37,031 nt of DNA. Source: JADKAV01 sp963704075. Its GTDB lineage: Bacteria > Actinomycetota > Actinomycetes > S36-B12 > UBA10799. Shown piece after piece: positions 12,408 through 22,392 of the stretch (position 1 is its first letter; every line of letters begins with the position of its first letter). A program made the translations under genes and the position numbers. The stretch is taken from NCBI GenBank assembly GCA_963704075.1, contig CAVPGV010000022.1, forward strand, positions 1 to 37,031, given 5' to 3'. The notes under the pieces are model-generated. The model was not told the origin of the DNA. It ran no database searches and worked only from the letters and a program-made list of their open reading frames with translations.

Positions 12408-13960
12408 CTACCTCGTCTTACGGGTGAGGGTCAACTTCGGCCCCACGCCAGAGTCGTTGCCGGCACGGATCTGCATCTTGTATGACGTCTTGCGCTTCAG
12501 GTTCTTGAACACGACTTTGGGCTGGTTCAGTGTGCGCCACTTCTTGTACGAGCCCCCCTTGCGGATCCGCGCCTTGTAGTACGTGGCTGTCCGAACAGGG
12601 TCCCACCGGAGCACCAGTTTCCTCTTCTTGCGCACCACCTTGGGGGCGTCCGGCTTCGGCGGCCGAGTCGTGAAGGACGCGGTCTCGGGCGCCGCGCCGA
12701 TCCCGTCCGGATCGGAGGCGAGCACGGTGTAGAAGTACGTGCGACCGCGCTTGAGCTCTTCAAACGCACACATCACGTTGGTCGTGCCATTGGCAGCGGC
12801 TGTTGCCGGGCTGCCCTTCACCGAGGCGGCGGAGGAGTTGTACGGGTCGGTGAGGTCCGACTCCTGCCGGGTGTACAAGCACCGGATGTCGGTGGCTGCG
12901 GAGACGTCCGTGGTCACCGTGGCCAGGCCTGTGGCCGTCTTGCCCTTGACGTCCTCTGCTTGCCCGAGCCGCACCTGCGGCACCAAGGAGATGACCGTGG
13001 CGGTGTACGGCGCTGGTTCCAGTTTCAACACCACGGCCCGGCTGCCGTCCGGCGACAGCGCGATACCGGCGATGCCGGGGACCACGGGGGTGGTCGACAA
13101 GATCGCGCCGTTCGACGTGTTCACGGCCGCGACCGAGCCGGCGCGTACTGCGTCACGTAGAGACGAGCGCCGTCGGCAGACAGGGCGGTGGACACCGGTC
13201 GACCCGGCACGGGGATGGTGCGCAGCGCACTCCATCCGCCCCCGCCCACACCTATTTCGGTCACGGTGTCAGCACCGGTCGCGCTGTTCGCCACGTAGGC
13301 GCGCACGCCGGCCCCTCGCCCGCTTGCGTCCAAGCCGTAGGGATCCGCGCCCACGGGCACGGTCGCCACCACCGTGAGCGCGGGCAGTGCCAGCACGGAG
13401 GAACTGGCGGCGAAGGGGTTCGTGGTGAACGCGTAGGCGCCGTCATCACTGATGGCCAGGTCGAAGGGGCCGCCACCGATCGCCGCACTGGCCACGGACG
13501 CAAGGGTCGCGGTGTCGATCGCCGTGACCTGACCCGCCGCGAATTGCGTGGCGTACAACCGGCTGCCATCTGGGGACACGGCCAGACCGTTGGGACCGCC
13601 TGCGAGCGGGATCGAGCCGACGACGGAGTTCGTGGCCGTGTTGATGATGGAGATCGAGTTGCTGGTCCGGTTGGCCACGAACACCCGCGACCCGTCAGGG
13701 GTGACGGCCACCCCGTGCGGCGACGCACCAACCGGGATCGTGGTGATGACGCTATTGGACTCCAGGGACAACACCGAAACGGTGTCGCTCGTCCGATTGG
13801 AGATGTAAGCCGTAGAGCCGTCCGGCGTGATGGCGACCTGGTCGGGTCTGTCCCCCACCCCGACCGTGGCCACCACGTCGGCGGCGCGTGCCGGACCTGC
13901 CAGCGTGAGAATGGTGAGAGCGAGGATGGAGGAACTCAGGACTGCGAGTATGCGTCGCAT
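12408..13960 (-). CDS. Secreted YVTN-type beta-propeller protein with fibronectin-like C-terminus (one frame break)
   Basis: The N-terminus is a signal peptide (MRRILAVLSSSILALTILTL, predicted cut after ARA at residue 26). It is followed by about seven YVTN/NHL-like propeller blades with repeating motifs such as VAITPDGSTAYISNRTSDTV and VAVTPDGSRVFVANRTSN. The frame breaks after LYVTQYA near 13142. Adding one base continues into AGSVAAVNTSNGAILSTTPV and a last blade. The C-terminal ~180 residues contain a fibronectin type III-like segment (RTYFYTVLASDPDGIGAAPE) and a basic region. No sorting signal is visible. The start is supported by GAGGTGATC upstream of the ATG. The substrate is unknown. 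Such propellers usually act as binding scaffolds. Confidence 0.8.
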
Positions 13961-14057
13961 GGCGATCACCTCGATACCAGTCAACTGCGCCCGGCCGCCG
14001 CTGTCCAGGGTCTGGTTCGCCCCGTTACCGGACTGAGTCGGCTTCGTCACCGACCCG

Positions 14058-15323
14058 CTACACGTCCAGTCTGGCCACCCCGATCGACCGCTTGCCGCGC
14101 CGCAGCAGCATCCAGCGCCCGTGCAGTGCCCGATCGGGCGCGAGGAGCGCATTCACGTCCTGTACGCGTTCGTTGTTCACGTACACCCCACCCTCGCCGA
14201 TGGCCCTGCGCGCTGCGGACTTCGACGGCGTCAGTCCCGTCTCGACCAGCGCGTCCACCAGGGCCGCGCCGCCCGGCAGTCGCACCGTGGGAACGTCCTG
14301 CACCGCCTGCTGCCAGATGTCCTCCGGGAGTCCTGCCAACTCACCCCGGCCGAACAGCGCTGCGCTGGCCGCCTCGATGTGCTCACGCGCCTGCCGCCCG
14401 TGGACGAGATCCGTGAGTTCGGCCGCCAGTGCCCGCTGGGCTCCACGCCTGGCCGGGTTCTCCAGGCCCTCGGCGATGACCTGTTCGATGTCCGGCAGGG
14501 GTCGCAGGCTGAAGTAGCGCAGCATCGCTGCGATGTCGCGGTCGTCGGTGTTCAGCCAGAACTGGTAGAACGCGAAGGGTGTGGTCGCCTCGGCATCGAG
14601 CCAGATCGCGCCGCCGGCGGTCTTCCCGAACTTGGACCCGTCAGCCTTCGTCACCAACGGGACCGTGAGGCCGTGTGCATGACTGTCCGGGCCTTCCACC
14701 CGCCGGATCAGATCCAGACCCCCGGTGATGTTGCCCCACTGGTCGGAGCCACCCACCTGCAGCGTGCACCCGTGGTCCCGGTACAGGTGCAGATAGTCCA
14801 TCGACTGCAGCAGCATGTAACTGAATTCCGTGTAGCTGATGCCGTCACCCTCAAGCCGGGCAGCGATCGACTCCTTGCCGAGCATCGCGTTGACGCTGAA
14901 GTGCTTCCCGACATCTCGCAGGAACTCGATCGCCGACATGTCCGCCGTCCAGTCCAGGTTCGAGACGAGGACGGCGGCGTTGTCGCCTTCGAAATCCAGA
15001 AAGTGCTCGAGCTGCCGTTTCACCCGATCGACCCACTGCGCCACCGTGTCATCGGTGTTCAGCGTGCGCTCGGTACTGCGGCCGCTGGGATCGCCGATAA
15101 GACCGGTGGCTCCCCCGACCAGGGCGATCACCTTGTGCCCGGCCATCTGGAACCGGCGCAGGAGCAGCAGCGGAACCAGGTTCCCGACATGCAGGCTGGG
15201 CGCCGTCGGATCGAAACCCGCGTAGACCGTGATCGCGTCGGTCATCGCCGCGGACAGTGCGCCGAGGTCGGTGGCGGACGCCACGAGGCCACGGGCTTGC
15301 AGATCGGAGAGCAGGTCGGTCAC
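14058..15323 (-). CDS. tyrS: Tyrosyl-tRNA synthetase
   Basis: Class I synthetase that charges tRNA-Tyr. The HIGH motif appears as HVGN at residues 45-48 and KMSKS as KFGKT at 231-235. The tyrosine-binding segment includes YMLLQSMDYLHLY and QVGGSDQWGNI. A C-terminal S4 domain (GGVYVNNERVQDVNALL) completes the normal bacterial architecture. From GTG at 15323 it has 421 residues. No strong Shine-Dalgarno precedes it, and a GTG two codons upstream is an alternative. It starts 7 nt after the upstream membrane-protein gene. In Mycobacterium tyrS precedes the same TPR-HAD-tlyA genes, which here lie beyond the rrn operon. Confidence 0.96.
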   Translation of the reverse strand: MTDLLSDLQARGLVASATDLGALSAAMTDAITVYAGFDPTAPSLHVGNLVPLLLLRRFQMAGHKVIALVGGATGLIGDPSGRSTERTLNTDDTVAQWVDRVKRQLEHFLDFEGDNAAVLVSNLDWTADMSAIEFLRDVGKHFSVNAMLGKESIAARLEGDGISYTEFSYMLLQSMDYLHLYRDHGCTLQVGGSDQWGNITGGLDLIRRVEGPDSHAHGLTVPLVTKADGSKFGKTAGGAIWLDAEATTPFAFYQFWLNTDDRDIAAMLRYFSLRPLPDIEQVIAEGLENPARRGAQRALAAELTDLVHGRQAREHIEAASAALFGRGELAGLPEDIWQQAVQDVPTVRLPGGAALVDALVETGLTPSKSAARRAIGEGGVYVNNERVQDVNALLAPDRALHGRWMLLRRGKRSIGVARLDV

Positions 15324-15330
15324 CTGCACA

Positions 15331-16128
15331 TCATGGCAAGAGCACTTCGTGGGAGTCCGCCCGCGTACCGCCCGCGGGCCGCCAGACCCGCATGGACAGC
15401 ACGACCGCCGCGACGCACATGGCCGTGGAGGGGAACTCCCCGACCACCGCGTAGAAGAGCGCCGCGGTGAACGCCGGTCCCGGTGGCACGAGAACGACGT
15501 TGGCCCACGCATCACCCAGGAACAGGACGATCCCGGCCGATCCGAAGAAGATCGCGGCCCGTGGGTGTCCTCGCAGCAGACCCATTCCGGCACCCGCCAG
15601 CGCGATCACCTCACCGGTGTCGAGCAGTACCACCAGCGCCCGCAGGTGGTCGGCAGACACCTGCGTCGCGGTGAGCGTCAGCATCGCGACCAGGCGCGCG
15701 ACCAGAGCGACCACCACCAGGGTCAGTACCCCACCCAGCCAGCGGTCCACCCTGTCCCCGAACCGTTCAAGGCGCAGCGACCGGTACGCGGCGGCCAGGG
15801 CTGCCGCGATCCCCGGCAGGGCGACCCAGAGCGGGTTGAGGCTGGACACCAGGGCTGTCAGCACCCCGCCGGCCAGGAACATCGTGGCGGCCATCGTGGC
15901 GGCGACCGGCGTCCAGCGCCTCCCCCGCCACAGTCCGATGGCGGTCGCCGTCGACGCCCCGATCGTGGCCGCGCTCATCCCCAGCGCCGCGAGGTGGGTG
16001 TGGTAGGCGGTGCCGGTCCGAACCTGGAAGAACGCGAGGTAGATGACCCAGGGAACCTCGAGGGCGGCGAACAGGATCATCAGCCACGCGAGCCAGCGCG
16101 GACCGATCCCCGCGTACGGTTTGGGCAC
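15331..16128 (-). CDS. Polytopic membrane protein, unknown function
   Basis: The 265-residue product is hydrophobic, with about seven to eight candidate membrane spans, beginning with WLAWLMILFAALEVPWVIYL. I do not recognise the family. GTG at 16128 is preferred over GTG at 16155 because AGGATC lies just upstream. The gene ends 7 nt before tyrS and is probably co-transcribed with it, but nothing suggests a role in tRNA charging. Confidence 0.7.
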   Translation of the reverse strand: MPKPYAGIGPRWLAWLMILFAALEVPWVIYLAFFQVRTGTAYHTHLAALGMSAATIGASTATAIGLWRGRRWTPVAATMAATMFLAGGVLTALVSSLNPLWVALPGIAAALAAAYRSLRLERFGDRVDRWLGGVLTLVVVALVARLVAMLTLTATQVSADHLRALVVLLDTGEVIALAGAGMGLLRGHPRAAIFFGSAGIVLFLGDAWANVVLVPPGPAFTAALFYAVVGEFPSTAMCVAAVVLSMRVWRPAGGTRADSHEVLLP

Positions 16129-16267
16129 GCTTGATCCTACGGCCGGGTACCCCACGCGTCCGGTCGGAACACGTGACGTATGAGCATCAGGTCCCCGATC
16201 GGTCCTCGGCGCCCACTCTGCGGCCGGGCCGGGTCAGGGTCAGGAGCCCGTCGTGGAGGCTCGTCGT

Positions 16268-17245
16268 TCACGACGGCGACGCCCGCTCCCCATGCTTCTC
16301 AGCGCTGCGCAAGCCAGCCAGCACCAAGCCCGCGGCGATAAGCACCAGCCCGGCGATGATCAGAGCCACCCCCGCGTTGACCGCCTCCAGCGACCACAGA
16401 CCGACGAGCAGTGCTGCCGCCACGCCCGCGGCGATCGCCCACAGCCAATCACCGCCGCGCGCGAACAGCCAGGCCCCGATGATGACCAGCGCCAGCGCAC
16501 CGACCCGTCCGGCCCAGCGCAACGGCGTGTCCACCACGCCATCGATCTGCGCGGTCAGCAAAGCGGCGATCCCCTGCAACCACAGCAGCAGGCCGAGGCC
16601 GCGCGTGAGCCACTCGGGCGGGAAGAAGTGGTTCAACAGCAGGCTGGCCGCCACTCCCAGGCCCACCACCATCAGCGCCATGCCCGGGCCATCCCCGAAA
16701 CCGAGCACGTCCATCAGGGACAGGCCGACGACGAACGCGAGCACGGCGCTGGCCAGAGTGTTGATGAACCCCGGCACCCAGCGCCACACGACCAGTGAAA
16801 CCAGCAGCCCACCGCTCGAAGCCACCAGCATGACCCAACTGGGCATGTCACCGGTCTCCGGGGAGAACGCCACCACGATCGCCAGCAACGCCAGCACTGA
16901 AGAGGCCGCACCCATCGTCTGCGCCACGCGGCCGCGCACAGGGTGTTCGGCGATGTGGTCGACAGCGCGGGTCACCCACCACGCGCCGGCCAGCAGTAAT
17001 GCACTCACCAACGCCGGCGCCACCGCCCGGACAACAAGACTGAAGTCAGTCCACACCTGGGACCCGATGATGATCAGTCCGATCGTGGCCAACCCGGCAC
17101 CGGCGTACCCGGCCAGTTCGGCCAGGCGCTGACGGACATCGACCGGACGGACGTGGAACTCGCGGCTGACGTCGGCGGCGACCTCCGGTGTGAGGCGGCC
17201 CTCTTCCACGAAGTGATTCAGCGTGCGATCGAGGCGATCCAGCAT
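16268..17245 (-). CDS. DUF2157-like polytopic membrane protein
   Basis: A 325-residue protein. A soluble helical N-terminus (MLDRLDRTLNHFVEEGRLTP) precedes about ten hydrophobic spans rich in Ala, Gly, Leu and Val, including YAGAGLATIGLIIIG near the start. This layout resembles DUF2157 membrane proteins, though the assignment is by general appearance. The ATG at 17245 is chosen. An in-frame GTG shortly upstream is possible. It follows argH by 64 nt on the same strand. Function unknown. Confidence 0.65.
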   Translation of the reverse strand: MLDRLDRTLNHFVEEGRLTPEVAADVSREFHVRPVDVRQRLAELAGYAGAGLATIGLIIIGSQVWTDFSLVVRAVAPALVSALLLAGAWWVTRAVDHIAEHPVRGRVAQTMGAASSVLALLAIVVAFSPETGDMPSWVMLVASSGGLLVSLVVWRWVPGFINTLASAVLAFVVGLSLMDVLGFGDGPGMALMVVGLGVAASLLLNHFFPPEWLTRGLGLLLWLQGIAALLTAQIDGVVDTPLRWAGRVGALALVIIGAWLFARGGDWLWAIAAGVAAALLVGLWSLEAVNAGVALIIAGLVLIAAGLVLAGLRSAEKHGERASPS

Positions 17246-17309
17246 GACACCCACCCCTGCTTCAATTCTACGCCCGGGGTGGGGTCGGCACCGCCGCGTG
17301 GGAACAGGC

Positions 17310-18708
17310 TCAGCGGTACTGTGCCAGCACCTCCCGGGCCTGCGCCAATTGGTGTGCGACCGCCGCTGGTGCCGTGCCACCGGGATGGTTTCGCGCCGCC
17401 AGCGCCGCATCGACGTTGAGCGCCTCGACCGCTTGCGGCGTCAACGCCGCATCCACTGCCGGGAGATCCACCTCCCACAACGGTACGCCGGCCTCGTCGG
17501 CCGCCTTCACCGCTCGGCCGGAGACCTCGTGGGCCTGTCGGAACGGCATCCCCTGTCGCACCAGCCAGTCGGCCAACTCGGTGGCAAGTGAGTGCCCGTC
17601 GGTCGTGCCGGACCCGGCCACCTCCGGCCTGAACCGCAGCGTGGCCACCGTGCCCGTCATCGCGGGCAGGACCAGGCGCAAGGTGTCGATCGCGTCGAAT
17701 ACCGGTTCCTTGTCCTCCTGCAGATCGCGGTTGTAGGCGAAGGGCAGGCCCTTGAGCATGGTGAGCACGGACACCAGATCGCCGATGAGCCGGCCGGACT
17801 TGCCGCGCGCGAGTTCCGCGGAGTCCGGGTTCTTCTTCTGCGGCATGATCGAGGACCCGGTCGAGAACTCATCGTGCAAGTAGACCCATCCGAACTCCGA
17901 GGTCGCCCACAGGCAGATCTCCTCCCCCAGCCGGGAGAGGTGCACGCCGATCATGGCGGTGATGAACAGGAACTCCGCCACGAAGTCCCGATCCACGACG
18001 GCATCGATGGAGTTCTCGAAGCTGCGGCTGAAGCCCAGGTCCGCGGCGGTCGCGACCGGATCCAGGCCCAGGCCGTTGCCGGCCAGAGCGCCGGCGCCCA
18101 TCGGCGAGACCGACGTCCGCTGCTGCCAGTCCTGCAACCGGGACAGGTCGCGCAGGAAGGGCTGGACGTGCTTGCCGATCTCATGACCCAGCGTGACCGG
18201 CTGCGCGTGCTGGAGATGGGTGAAGCCCGGCGCGGGATCCGCGTGGTGCTGTCTCCGCCTGCGTGAGCAACGCGCCGCACAGATCGACAAGTTCGGCGGT
18301 GATCGCGTTCGCGACGTCGAGCAGCAGCAGCCGTAGATCCGTGGCGACCTGATCGTTGCGGCTGCGACCTGCTCGCAGTCGTCCCCCCACGTCCTGCCCC
18401 ACGATCTCGATGAGCCGGCGTTCGAGCGCCCCGTGCACGTCCTCGTCGGCCTCCGCAGGCTGCAACGCACCGGAGTCCACCTCCGCGGCCAGCTGCTCGA
18501 GTCCGGCGATCAGCGCCGCGTGTGTCGACTCGTCCAGCAGACCCGCCCGCAACAACGCGTTGGCGTGAGCGGTGCCCTGCCGGACGTCGTAGGGCGCGAG
18601 TGCCCAGTCGAAGTGCGTGGACTTGCTCAGCTGAGCCATCGCGGCTGCGGGCGCGGCGCCGAAACGCCCTCCCCACAGACTGCCCTGGCCGGTGCGTCCT
18701 TCAGCCAT
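17310..18708 (-). CDS. argH: Argininosuccinate lyase (one frame break)
   Basis: Last enzyme of arginine synthesis, splitting argininosuccinate into arginine and fumarate. The N-terminus (SLWGGRFGAAPAAAMAQL), GRSRNDQVATDLRL and the signature GSSIMPQKKNPDSAEL identify it. The frame breaks near 18240-18262, after LTQAET. The other frame continues as HHADPAPGFTHLQHAQPVTL. Removing one base joins them and gives about 465 residues, the normal length. The site is not a long homopolymer, so an error is inferred rather than shown. The ATG overlaps the argG stop by 8 nt (ATGGCTGA). Confidence 0.93.
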
Positions 18709-19903
18709 GGAGGCGGTTGTCGCGCGCGTATGCCAGCCGGCTCGGCAGACCCCACAACTCGATGAAGCCGTGCGCCAGCGACTGGTCGAACGTGTCGCCG
18801 GAGTCGTAGGTGGCCAAACCGTAGTCGTACAGGCTCGCGTCGCTGCGACGTCCGGTGACGACCGCCTTGCCCCCGTGCAGGGTCATCCGGACATCTCCGG
18901 ACACCGCGGCGTTGACATCGTCGAGCAGGCCGTCGAGCGCCTCGCGCAGAGGGCTGAACCACAGGCCGTCGTAGACCAGTTCACCCCACCGCTGACTCAC
19001 CCCGCGCGAGTAGCGCAGCAACTCCCGTTCCACGGTCACGTTCATCAGTTCCATGTGGGCGGTGATCAGAGCGATCGGCCCGGGGCTTTCGTAGATCTCG
19101 CGGCTCTTGATGCCCACGAGCCGGTCCTCGACGACGTCCAGGCGACCGACGCCCTGGGCTCCGGCACGGGCGTTCATGATCTCGATCGCCTGCAGCATCG
19201 TGACATCCTGGCCGTCGATCTTCACCGGGCGCCCGCGGTCGAACGTGATGACCACCTCGTCGGCCTCGCGGGGTACCGCCGGGTCCTGGGTGTAGGAGTA
19301 CAGGTTCTCGGTCGGGCCGTTCCAGATGTCCTCCAGGAAACCGGTCTCGACCGCACGGCCCCAGACGTTCTGGTCGATGGAGTAGGGCGACTTGCTGGTC
19401 ACGTCGATCGGTAGGCCCTCGCGCTCAGCGAAGTCGATCGCCTTGTCGCGGGTAAGCGCCAGGTCGCGCACCGGCGCCAGGCAGGTGAGGTTGGGCGCCA
19501 GGTTGCGGATACCCACCTCGAAGCGGACCTGATCGTTGCCCTTCCCGGTGCAGCCGTGAGCGACCACGTTGGCGTTGTACTTGTGCGCGGCCGCGACCAG
19601 GTGCTTGACGATCACCGGTCGCGACAATGCCGAGACCAGCGGATAGCGGTCCATGTACAGCGCATCGGCCTTGAGCGCCGGCAGGCAGTATTCGTCGGCG
19701 AACTCCTCACGCGCATCGGCCACCTCGGACTCCACCGCGCCACACGCCAGGGCCCGCTTGCGGATGACCTCCATGTCCTCCCCGCCCTGGCCCACATCCA
19801 CGGCCAAGGCGATCACCTCGGCACCGGTCTGTTCTTTGACCCAGCCGATTCCCACCGACGTGTCCAGACCGCCGCTGTAGGCGAGCACCACTCTGTCAGT
19901 CAT
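18701..19903 (-). CDS. argG: Argininosuccinate synthase
   Basis: Joins citrulline and aspartate with ATP. The PP-loop ATP-binding motif AYSGGLDTS is at residues 8-16, with HGCTGKGNDQVRFE and APVRDLALTRDKAIDFAE further on. From ATG at 19903 it has 400 residues, normal for the family. The start is supported by AGGAG 7 nt upstream. It lies 10 nt after argR. Its substrate citrulline needs ornithine carbamoyltransferase (argF), which is not in this cluster. Confidence 0.96.
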   Translation of the reverse strand: MTDRVVLAYSGGLDTSVGIGWVKEQTGAEVIALAVDVGQGGEDMEVIRKRALACGAVESEVADAREEFADEYCLPALKADALYMDRYPLVSALSRPVIVKHLVAAAHKYNANVVAHGCTGKGNDQVRFEVGIRNLAPNLTCLAPVRDLALTRDKAIDFAEREGLPIDVTSKSPYSIDQNVWGRAVETGFLEDIWNGPTENLYSYTQDPAVPREADEVVITFDRGRPVKIDGQDVTMLQAIEIMNARAGAQGVGRLDVVEDRLVGIKSREIYESPGPIALITAHMELMNVTVERELLRYSRGVSQRWGELVYDGLWFSPLREALDGLLDDVNAAVSGDVRMTLHGGKAVVTGRRSDASLYDYGLATYDSGDTFDQSLAHGFIELWGLPSRLAYARDNRLHG

Positions 19904-19913
19904 TTCATTTCTC

Positions 19914-20414
19914 CTATCGACGGTTCTTGATGAGTTGTTGGAGGCGCTCGGCCACGGCCGCGCCCGTGCTGTGTTCGGCGACCACCAGCAGGATCGTGTC
20001 ATCCCCGGCGATCGTGCCGATGACGTCGTTGAGGTGACTGTGGTCGAAGGCGCTGGCCAAGTACTGTGCGGCACCGGGAGGTGTGCGCAGTACGACCAGG
20101 TTCCCGCTGTAGTCGACGGACACCATGGTGTCCTCGGCAACGCGGATGAGGCGGGCGTTGATGTCCTCGAGCTCGTCGGCCTGCAGTCGGTCCTCACCGC
20201 CCTCGGCGGGCACCGCGTAGAGCAGGCGGCCGTCCGCGGACATCGTCTTGACCGCGCCGATCTCGTCGAGGTCGCGGGACACTGTCGCCTGCGTGACGTC
20301 GATCCCGCGTTCCCGTAGTGTCTCGACGAGGTCGGACTGGGACGCCACCGCGCCGCCCCGGATGATCTCGATGATCGTCTCGCGGCGCGCCGCCCGCGTG
20401 TTCAGCATGGTCAT
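19914..20414 (-). CDS. argR: Arginine repressor ArgR
   Basis: A 166-residue winged-helix repressor. The N-terminal DNA-binding domain reads RRETIIEIIRGGAVASQSDLV and VTQATVSRDLDEIGAVK. The C-terminal hexamerisation and arginine-binding domain includes VIGTIAGDDTILLVV. It binds ARG boxes with arginine as corepressor, and a candidate box lies in front of argC. The ATG overlaps the argD stop (ATGA). Being inside the operon it probably regulates itself. Confidence 0.95.
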   Translation of the reverse strand: MTMLNTRAARRETIIEIIRGGAVASQSDLVETLRERGIDVTQATVSRDLDEIGAVKTMSADGRLLYAVPAEGGEDRLQADELEDINARLIRVAEDTMVSVDYSGNLVVLRTPPGAAQYLASAFDHSHLNDVIGTIAGDDTILLVVAEHSTGAAVAERLQQLIKNRR

Positions 20415-21547
20415 GACGTGATCGCCTCACCGAGCACGGTGCACGCATGGTCGGCCTGCTCGGCGGTCAGGATCAGGGGCGGCGCCAGCCGGATGACATG
20501 ATCGCCGATCGCGTTCACCAGCACACCGGCGTCCCGGCAGCGGGTCTCGATCTCCTTGGCCTGAGGACGTTCCAGGACGACACCGAGCAGCAAGCCGCGG
20601 CCGCGCACCTGTGCCACGCCTGGCACTGACGAGATCTGCGCCACGATCCGCCCGCCGACAGCCGTGACATGGCTCAGCAGATCGTCGCGTGCAATCGTGT
20701 CGATGACCGCCAGGGCTGCCGCGCATGCGACCGGATTGCCGCCGAACGTGGATCCGTGGTGCCCGGGCCGCAGGAGGTCGGCGGCTTCACCGAAACTCAG
20801 CAGCGCCCCGATCGGCAGGCCACCGCCGAGCCCTTTGGCCAGGGTCACCAGGTCGGGGCGCACGTGGTCGTGGGCGAACCATGTGCCTGTGCGACCCATT
20901 CCGGTCTGCACCTCGTCCACGATGAGCAACGCGTCACCGGCCGCCGCGGCGAGCTCGCCGAGATAGCCGTCCGGAGCGACGACGACCCCGGCTTCGCCCT
21001 GGATCGGCTCCACGATGAGGCCAGCCGCATCCTCGAGGTCTGGGACACTGCCGTATTCGAAGAACTCCACGTCAGGCACAAGCGGCTCGAACGGAGCACG
21101 CTTGGGTGGCTGGCCCGTCAAAGACAGCGCGCCCATCGTCCGGCCGTGGAAACCGCCCTGGGCAGCGAACACGGTGGTGCGTCCCGTCAGACGTGCGACC
21201 TTGAATGCGGCCTCGTTCGCCTCGGTGCCCGAGTTGCAGAAGAACACCCGTCCCGGTCGCCCCGCCAGGTCGATCAGTCGTTCCGCCAGTTCGATGCCGA
21301 CCGGGTGCATCGCCAAGTTGCTGACGTGGCCGTACTCGCCGAGTTGCTTGCTCACCGCCGCCTGGATCGCAGGGTGGGCGTGGCCCAGGGCGTTGACCGC
21401 GATACCCGCCACCATGTCCAGGTACTGCGTGCCGTCGGCATCCCAGACCAAGGCACCCTGCCCGCGCACGATGGCGACCGGCGGTGTGCCGTAGTTGTCC
21501 GACATCACCGTCTGCCAGCGACGGGTCAGCATCGCAGTGGTGCTCAC
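20411..21547 (-). CDS. argD: Acetylornithine aminotransferase
   Basis: PLP-dependent class III aminotransferase that converts N-acetylglutamate semialdehyde to N-acetylornithine. Key regions are FCNSGTEANEAAFKVAR, FHGRTMGALSLTGQP, LLIVDEVQTGMGRTG and the PLP lysine in TLAKGLGGGLPIGA. The start is GTG at 21547 (reads STTAMLTRRWQTVM), overlapping the argB stop as GTGA, giving 378 residues. Its stop overlaps argR directly, so there is no room for argF at this site. Confidence 0.95.
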   Translation of the reverse strand: MSTTAMLTRRWQTVMSDNYGTPPVAIVRGQGALVWDADGTQYLDMVAGIAVNALGHAHPAIQAAVSKQLGEYGHVSNLAMHPVGIELAERLIDLAGRPGRVFFCNSGTEANEAAFKVARLTGRTTVFAAQGGFHGRTMGALSLTGQPPKRAPFEPLVPDVEFFEYGSVPDLEDAAGLIVEPIQGEAGVVVAPDGYLGELAAAAGDALLIVDEVQTGMGRTGTWFAHDHVRPDLVTLAKGLGGGLPIGALLSFGEAADLLRPGHHGSTFGGNPVACAAALAVIDTIARDDLLSHVTAVGGRIVAQISSVPGVAQVRGRGLLLGVVLERPQAKEIETRCRDAGVLVNAIGDHVIRLAPPLILTAEQADHACTVLGEAITS

Positions 21548-22392
21548 GATTCGTCCACCACCATTGTCCCCACCCCGGAGTCGGTGAAGACTTCGACGAG
21601 TACCCCGTGCGGGATCCGGCCGTCCACCACATGGGCCCGCCGCACTCCGCCATCCAGAGCGGTCAGGCAGGCTTCCATCTTGGGCAACATCCCGGAATCC
21701 AGCCCGGCGAGCATCGAACGCAACTCGTCGGGGGTGATCTGGTGCACGAAGTCCTCGCACGTGGGCCAGTCGCGGTAGAGGCCGGCAACATCAGTGAGAA
21801 CCACCAGTTTCACCGCGCCCAGGGCGACGGCCAGGGCAGCGGCAGCCGAGTCGGCATTGACGTTGAACGTCCGGCCGTCGTCGCTACGACTGACGGTCGA
21901 GACGATCGGGATCAGGTCGTCCTCGAGCAGCGTGTGCACGAACTCGGGGCGGACTTCGGTGATCTCACCGACAAGACCGAGTTCATCGCTGCGGGGGGCT
22001 GCGGTGAGCAGGTGCGCGTCCTCGCCGCTCACCCCGACCGCATGCGGACCGTGGGCGTTGATGAGGCTGACCAGTTCGCGCTGGACCTGCCCCACCAGCA
22101 CCATGCGGACGACATCCATGACTTCCGGGGTCGTCACCCGCCGGCCCGACACGAACTCCGTCGGCACGTCCAGGCGCGCGAGCATGTCCGTGATCTGCGG
22201 GCCTCCCCCGTGCACGATCACCGGCTTGATCCCCGCCAGTTTCAGGAAGACGACGTCCTCGGCGAACGCCTGCCGCAGCGCGTCGTCGGTCATCGCATGG
22301 CCGCCGTACTTGATGACTACCGTCTGCCCGTGGAACGCCTTGAGCCATGGCAGGGCGCCGGCGAGGACGGTAGCGATCTCGATGTCCTTCAT
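21544..22392 (-). CDS. argB: Acetylglutamate kinase
   Basis: Phosphorylates N-acetylglutamate. Visible motifs are VVIKYGGHAM near the N-terminus, VFLKLAGIKPVIVHGGGPQI and FNVNADSAAAALAVALGA. From ATG at 22392 (MKDIEIATVL) it has 282 residues, slightly short of the usual ~290-300 but complete. The start overlaps the argJ stop (ATGA). Confidence 0.95.
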   Translation of the reverse strand: MKDIEIATVLAGALPWLKAFHGQTVVIKYGGHAMTDDALRQAFAEDVVFLKLAGIKPVIVHGGGPQITDMLARLDVPTEFVSGRRVTTPEVMDVVRMVLVGQVQRELVSLINAHGPHAVGVSGEDAHLLTAAPRSDELGLVGEITEVRPEFVHTLLEDDLIPIVSTVSRSDDGRTFNVNADSAAAALAVALGAVKLVVLTDVAGLYRDWPTCEDFVHQITPDELRSMLAGLDSGMLPKMEACLTALDGGVRRAHVVDGRIPHGVLVEVFTDSGVGTMVVDES

